DNA of 10,276 nt from Leucogyrophana mollusca. Taxonomy: Eukaryota > Basidiomycota > Agaricomycetes > Boletales. The DNA lies in assembly GCA_021014945.1 (NCBI GenBank), contig MU266878.1:1-10276 (forward strand), in the 5' to 3' direction. This document shows, piece by piece, positions 7,502 through 10,276 of this stretch. The translations under genes were made by a program, and so were the position numbers. The notes below the pieces were generated by a model. The model did no database searches, had not been told where the DNA came from, and saw nothing but the letters and a program-made list of their open reading frames with translations. The first letter of the stretch is position 1. Every line of letters starts with the position of its first letter.

Positions 7502-9639
7502 ATGTCTGAATTTTCATTCACAGAGTTCCTTAATAGCGACCTAGTGGATTTCGCAGACACGAGTTCGCTAGGCGTAGGGCTCCAGAGATGCGAAGATAAT
7601 ACCCTCCACGGAAGTCTCAATGACTCCGGCTCCAGTGCTCATGTCGTGTATGGACAAGCCGGTTTACCACAACCCCCGACGCTCACCTCGCAGAGTAACT
7701 TCCCACCCGGCGCAGTGTTCGAACACCCTCATCCATTCCCTCCCTCAATCTCCGGGGAAGCGGGGACCACGCTGGACCCGTCGTTGGCGTATATCGACTG
7801 GAGTAACCCGCGAATATACGAGGATCTCCTTCCGCCCAACAACCTCCAAGTTCCCCATCACCCCTCGCCTGCCGCACTAGATATCCCCCAAGCCATTACA
7901 CTTTGTCACACTTCGTCACGAACCAACCACGTCTCACAAGATTGCACTGCTCAATCAACTCTGCAGCTCGAGCCTCCGGCAACCAACGGGCTCATCTCCA
8001 AGGTAACTACGCCCGCCTCCACCGACGCCGTCGATGCCTCCACCGCCTCCACCGATGCCACCGACGCCACCGACTCCAACGTCCCAGAGCTACAGCCGCG
8101 GTCACCTGCTGATAGCCGCCAAGGGGGTGTTCCCATAACCAACGCCCACAACGAAGCCAATAGTTCTTCGTGGGCAGCTCGAAACCCTGGGCAACAGATC
8201 ATCCCAACTCGCCCAGCACCTCCCCGCCCGGATCCCGCGCAACTTGCTTCTCGCAAACTCGCATCGTACGAAAAGCAACGAAAGGACGACCTTCTTCACA
8301 CTGCCCTCAAGACCATCAAAGAGGAGCTGGAGAAGAAGCTTACCGAGGCAGCCGCGACGCACGATGTTGCGGTCGAAAAGATACATCGCTTGTTCAACGG
8401 GTACCAGAACTTTGCTCTGTCGCGCAAGGCCCATCTTACCAACGCGCTGCTTCATGCGAAAGCAGAGGAGGTGAATAAAGGTGAACTTGAAGCCTACTAT
8501 TCCTTTTCAATGTTACTGACCTTCGATTGTTCCACAGACCGCCCAAAAGGTGCCAAGTACACTACAAAGGAGATACGGGAGCTTGTCAAGGACGACCCGG
8601 ACATGCAAGATTTGGACTCCGACCAGGAGCAACATTACATCGACGAGCTGAACGAGTACCGCAAGTTGCGCAAGTTTGGCATGCGTGCAAATAACGCTGC
8701 CGCCGCCCGTGATATGTTGAGCACAATGGACAATGTGTGCAGAGCGGTGAGTTGATGTTGGTATTGTTTTTGGTCAAGTGCTGAGTCATTCCCTAGCTCG
8801 ACAGCATGGTTCGACGCACTGGCGGCTACGCGATTGTCTTCGCTACTCGAGGCCACGTCAACGACACGTCACAGCCTACGTGGCATGGAACTGACAATTC
8901 CATGGATTTCATCGAAGATATCTTGAACCTTGAGGCCGACGAGGTTTGTCGTAAGTTTGAGCAGTGGGCATGTACGAGAAACCAGAGTAAGTCGACCGCC
9001 AAGAGCTTGCGCCGTCCTGATCGTGGTACTGACTAGTCTCTTCGTAGACTCTCTTGAGCGCGACTCCTTGATAAACGTCCGCCGAATCTGTATCAGGTTC
9101 ATCAGATCCGGTCTCAGTGGGTTTGATTGTGTTTTCTTTTTGGTTTATGCCATTCAGACCCGTCAAATTGAATAGATGGAATCACTGGCAAGAGCGGGAA
9201 AGTATCAATGAACTACGATAACTACGAGACGAAGATCATGCAAAATCTCAAAGTTAAGCTTGTTGGGTGGCCTAGCGATGTCCCCTTCACCAGTCCTTCG
9301 AAGATCAATACCGTAACAGAGGTCCGAAAACTTCGCGACGCTCTCAAAGACGGCACATGCCACTGGGTCGCTATGTCGGCAGCCGACATCGAGGAGCATG
9401 CAAAGAGCCTTGCAACGCGCCTCGCTGAAGGGGTGACAGTCGGTAAGGCCCGTGCACCACGCGCAGATCGAGGGAAACCGCGTGGGAAGCGCTCCGCGGG
9501 AGGGAAGGAAAACAGGCGGCCTTCCAAGAGGGCAAAGACCGCTTCTCGACGCAGGGGGAAGGGTCCGACAAGCAGCGCTACTGTTGAGGACAGTGATGAA
9601 GATGAGGACAGGTCATCGGGCTCGGATGACGATGACTGA
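7502..9639 (+). CDS. Conserved fungal accessory protein with basic/acidic tail, 636 aa
   Basis: Exons 7502-8480, 8538-8746, 8797-8986, 9048-9116 and 9176-9639; introns of 57, 50, 61 and 59 bp are all GT-AG and the frame closes exactly at TGA 9637-9639. Residues 1-245 are disordered and Pro/Ser/Thr-rich, with an Ala/Ser/Thr/Asp repeat at 172-193. Residues about 248-326 are highly charged and helical, probably coiled coil (KTIKEELEKKLTEAAATHDV). Residues 330-390 hold TTKEIRELVKDDPDMQDL and KFGMRANNAAAARDML. Then come GYAIVFATRGHVND (406-419), FEQWACTRN and MNYDNYETKIM...VKLVGWP (494-515), followed by SKINTVTEVRKLRDALKDGT. The tail is strongly basic (RGKPRGKRSAGGKENRRPSK), a likely nuclear signal, then acidic. 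From memory, the C-terminal half matches an abundant unnamed Agaricomycete family. No catalytic motif is visible. I infer a nuclear, DNA-associated helper of the element. Confidence 0.85.
8015..8077 (+). repeat. Degenerate GCC-TCC-ACC-GAC codon repeat inside the 636-aa gene
   Basis: About 21 codons consist almost only of GCC, TCC, ACC and GAC/GAT, encoding an Ala/Ser/Thr/Asp-rich stretch (residues 172-192). This kind of repeat tends to vary in length between copies, and it lies in the disordered N-terminal region. Confidence 0.75.
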
Positions 9640-9952
9640 ACACTTCTGTAAGCCTCTCACTATACCTCTTCACTTGGTGGCTGACGAAGCCACTCTGCAG
9701 CCTTTGGGGCCCCCGGGGCCCCCGCCGCTCATTGCATACCCATTCCCTATCCCCATCCCTCTCAATTACTTGTCAATATCTTCGTCCTAGACGCTCGGGA
9801 ACACAGTTTCCCCCCGTCATGCAGTAGCCATAATGTCCTTGTAATATCTCTTTTTTCTTCACTAAGAACAACTATATATACCAATGAAATGATTTGAATT
9901 CACTATATCTAAGCGTTAGTGAAATCCCGGTGTCAAAATACTAATATATGAC
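9640..9952. other. 3' spacer between the 636-aa gene and the right TIR
   Basis: These 313 bp have no plausible ORF. They hold the probable 3' UTR of the upstream gene, the GC-rich tandem repeat at 9706-9723, a pyrimidine-rich stretch (9740-9770), and an AT-rich stretch before the TIR containing TATATATA at 9873-9880. No canonical AATAAA is present on the plus strand here. Confidence 0.55.
9706..9723. repeat. Tandem GGGGCCCCC repeat
   Basis: GGGGCCCCC occurs twice in immediate succession (9706-9714 and 9715-9723), 67 bp after the stop codon of the 636-aa gene. It can form strong local secondary structure in RNA or DNA and might slow polymerase near the 3' end. Function is unknown. Confidence 0.6.
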
Positions 9953-9964
9953 TGAGATATGCGT

Positions 9965-9987
9965 GCTCGCTGTGCGCGACAGCGAGC
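9965..9987. repeat. 9-bp-stem hairpin near the inner edge of the right TIR
   Basis: Mirror copy of the left-TIR hairpin, with stem GCTCGCTGT/ACAGCGAGC around a CG-rich 5-base centre. Like the left copy it lies 12 bp inside the inner TIR boundary. Confidence 0.65.
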
Positions 9988-10230
9988 TCGATGGCGCGGT
10001 AACACCCGACGAACCACGGGAGCAATTGCCGGAGGTGCGGGAATGTCGGGGACAGTGCTCCCGAGGGCGCTGCCAGGCGGCGTCATTAATATCGGATAAC
10101 GTGCCGTGCCGAGCTCGGCAACTGACTCCGAGAACTGCTGTCGCACTGCCAAAGGTCCATAATTATCCAACATTTATTGAAGGTAGCCCTGTAACGCCTT
10201 AAACCTATCTAATTAGACTGACATTCAATA

Positions 10231-10271
10231 CGCTATAGCGGGTCTAATAAGACCAGTTACGTGGGAACCAC
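10231..10271. repeat. Cluster of three small palindromes at the right tip
   Basis: This is the mirror copy of the left-tip cluster: CGCTATAGCG (10231-10240), GGTCT-AATA-AGACC (10241-10254) and GTGG-GAA-CCAC (10261-10271). It is probably bound by the same protein as the left copy. Confidence 0.7.
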
Positions 10272-10276
10272 AGGTG

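Larger units (their letters stand above)
1..10276. mobile_element. Complete KDZ-superfamily DNA transposon with long TIRs and accessory genes
   Basis: The window begins and ends with perfect inverted copies of a 324-bp sequence (CACCTGTGG... at the left, ...CCACAGGTG at the right). They enclose a KDZ-type transposase gene and three further intron-containing genes. KDZ transposases belong to cut-and-paste elements of fungi and some animals and algae. The transposase has no inactivating change after splicing and the TIRs are identical, so the copy looks recent and could be autonomous. No target-site duplication can be read because there is no flanking sequence. Exact agreement between window ends and TIR ends suggests the window was cut out as an element; a few outermost bases could still be missing. 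Confidence 0.93.
9953..10276 (-). repeat. Right terminal inverted repeat, 324 bp
   Basis: This is the perfect reverse complement of bases 1-324, with the same hairpin at its inner end and the same palindromic cluster at its outer end. It lies 313 bp beyond the stop codon of the 636-aa gene. That gene is transcribed towards this repeat, just as the transposase gene is transcribed towards the left copy. Confidence 0.98.

Noticed and set aside
7275..7544. Plus-strand 89-codon ORF before the 636-aa gene
   Set aside because: It begins with TTG, overlaps the well-supported ATG at 7502 in another frame and has no recognisable features.
8017..8080. GCC/TCC/ACC/GAC repeat read as a CRISPR or minisatellite array
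   Set aside because: Units are irregular and 6-15 bp with no spacers, and the repeat keeps the reading frame of the 636-aa protein, so it is a coding low-complexity tract.
1..10276. tRNA, rRNA, riboswitch or CRISPR elements
   Set aside because: I saw no cloverleaf with A/B-box motifs, no rRNA-like sequence and no regularly spaced repeats.

Overview
The window is a single complete DNA transposon cut exactly at its ends. Bases 1-324 and 9953-10276 are perfect inverted copies of each other, and everything between them is the element's own cargo. The organism is almost certainly a basidiomycete fungus, most likely an Agaricomycete. The genes carry many 44-72 bp GT-AG introns, and the main gene is a KDZ-type (Kyakuja-Dileera-Zisupton) transposase, a superfamily expanded in such fungi. 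Because the window stops at the inverted repeats, no flanking DNA or target-site duplication can be seen.

Layout, left to right: left TIR (1-324); KDZ transposase on the minus strand (409-3969, nine exons, about 1046 aa, no frameshift or internal stop after splicing); a 90-bp divergent promoter containing a tandem 9-bp repeat; a plus-strand gene (4060-4851, three exons, 229 aa) with a viroplasmin/RNase H1 N-terminal-like module; a convergent intergenic stretch (4852-5507) with a 28-bp perfect palindrome whose half-site shares motifs with the element ends; a minus-strand gene (5508-6345, three or four exons, 222-227 aa) with a basic N-terminus, function unknown; a 1.15-kb stretch (6346-7501) with open segments but no gene I can defend; a plus-strand gene (7502-9639, five exons, 636 aa) with a coiled-coil-like centre, a conserved C-terminal half and a basic then acidic tail; a 3' spacer; right TIR (9953-10276).

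The two largest genes point outward, with their 3' ends next to the TIRs, and the small genes lie in the middle. Intact reading frames plus identical TIRs suggest a young, possibly autonomous element. The likely division of labour is inference: the transposase cuts and joins, while the three accessory proteins could bind element DNA or RNA:DNA hybrids, help complex assembly or modulate host silencing. I see no TET/JBP oxygenase, which has been linked to KDZ elements in other fungi. The most unusual points are the accessory gene set and the near-central palindrome with TIR-like motifs.
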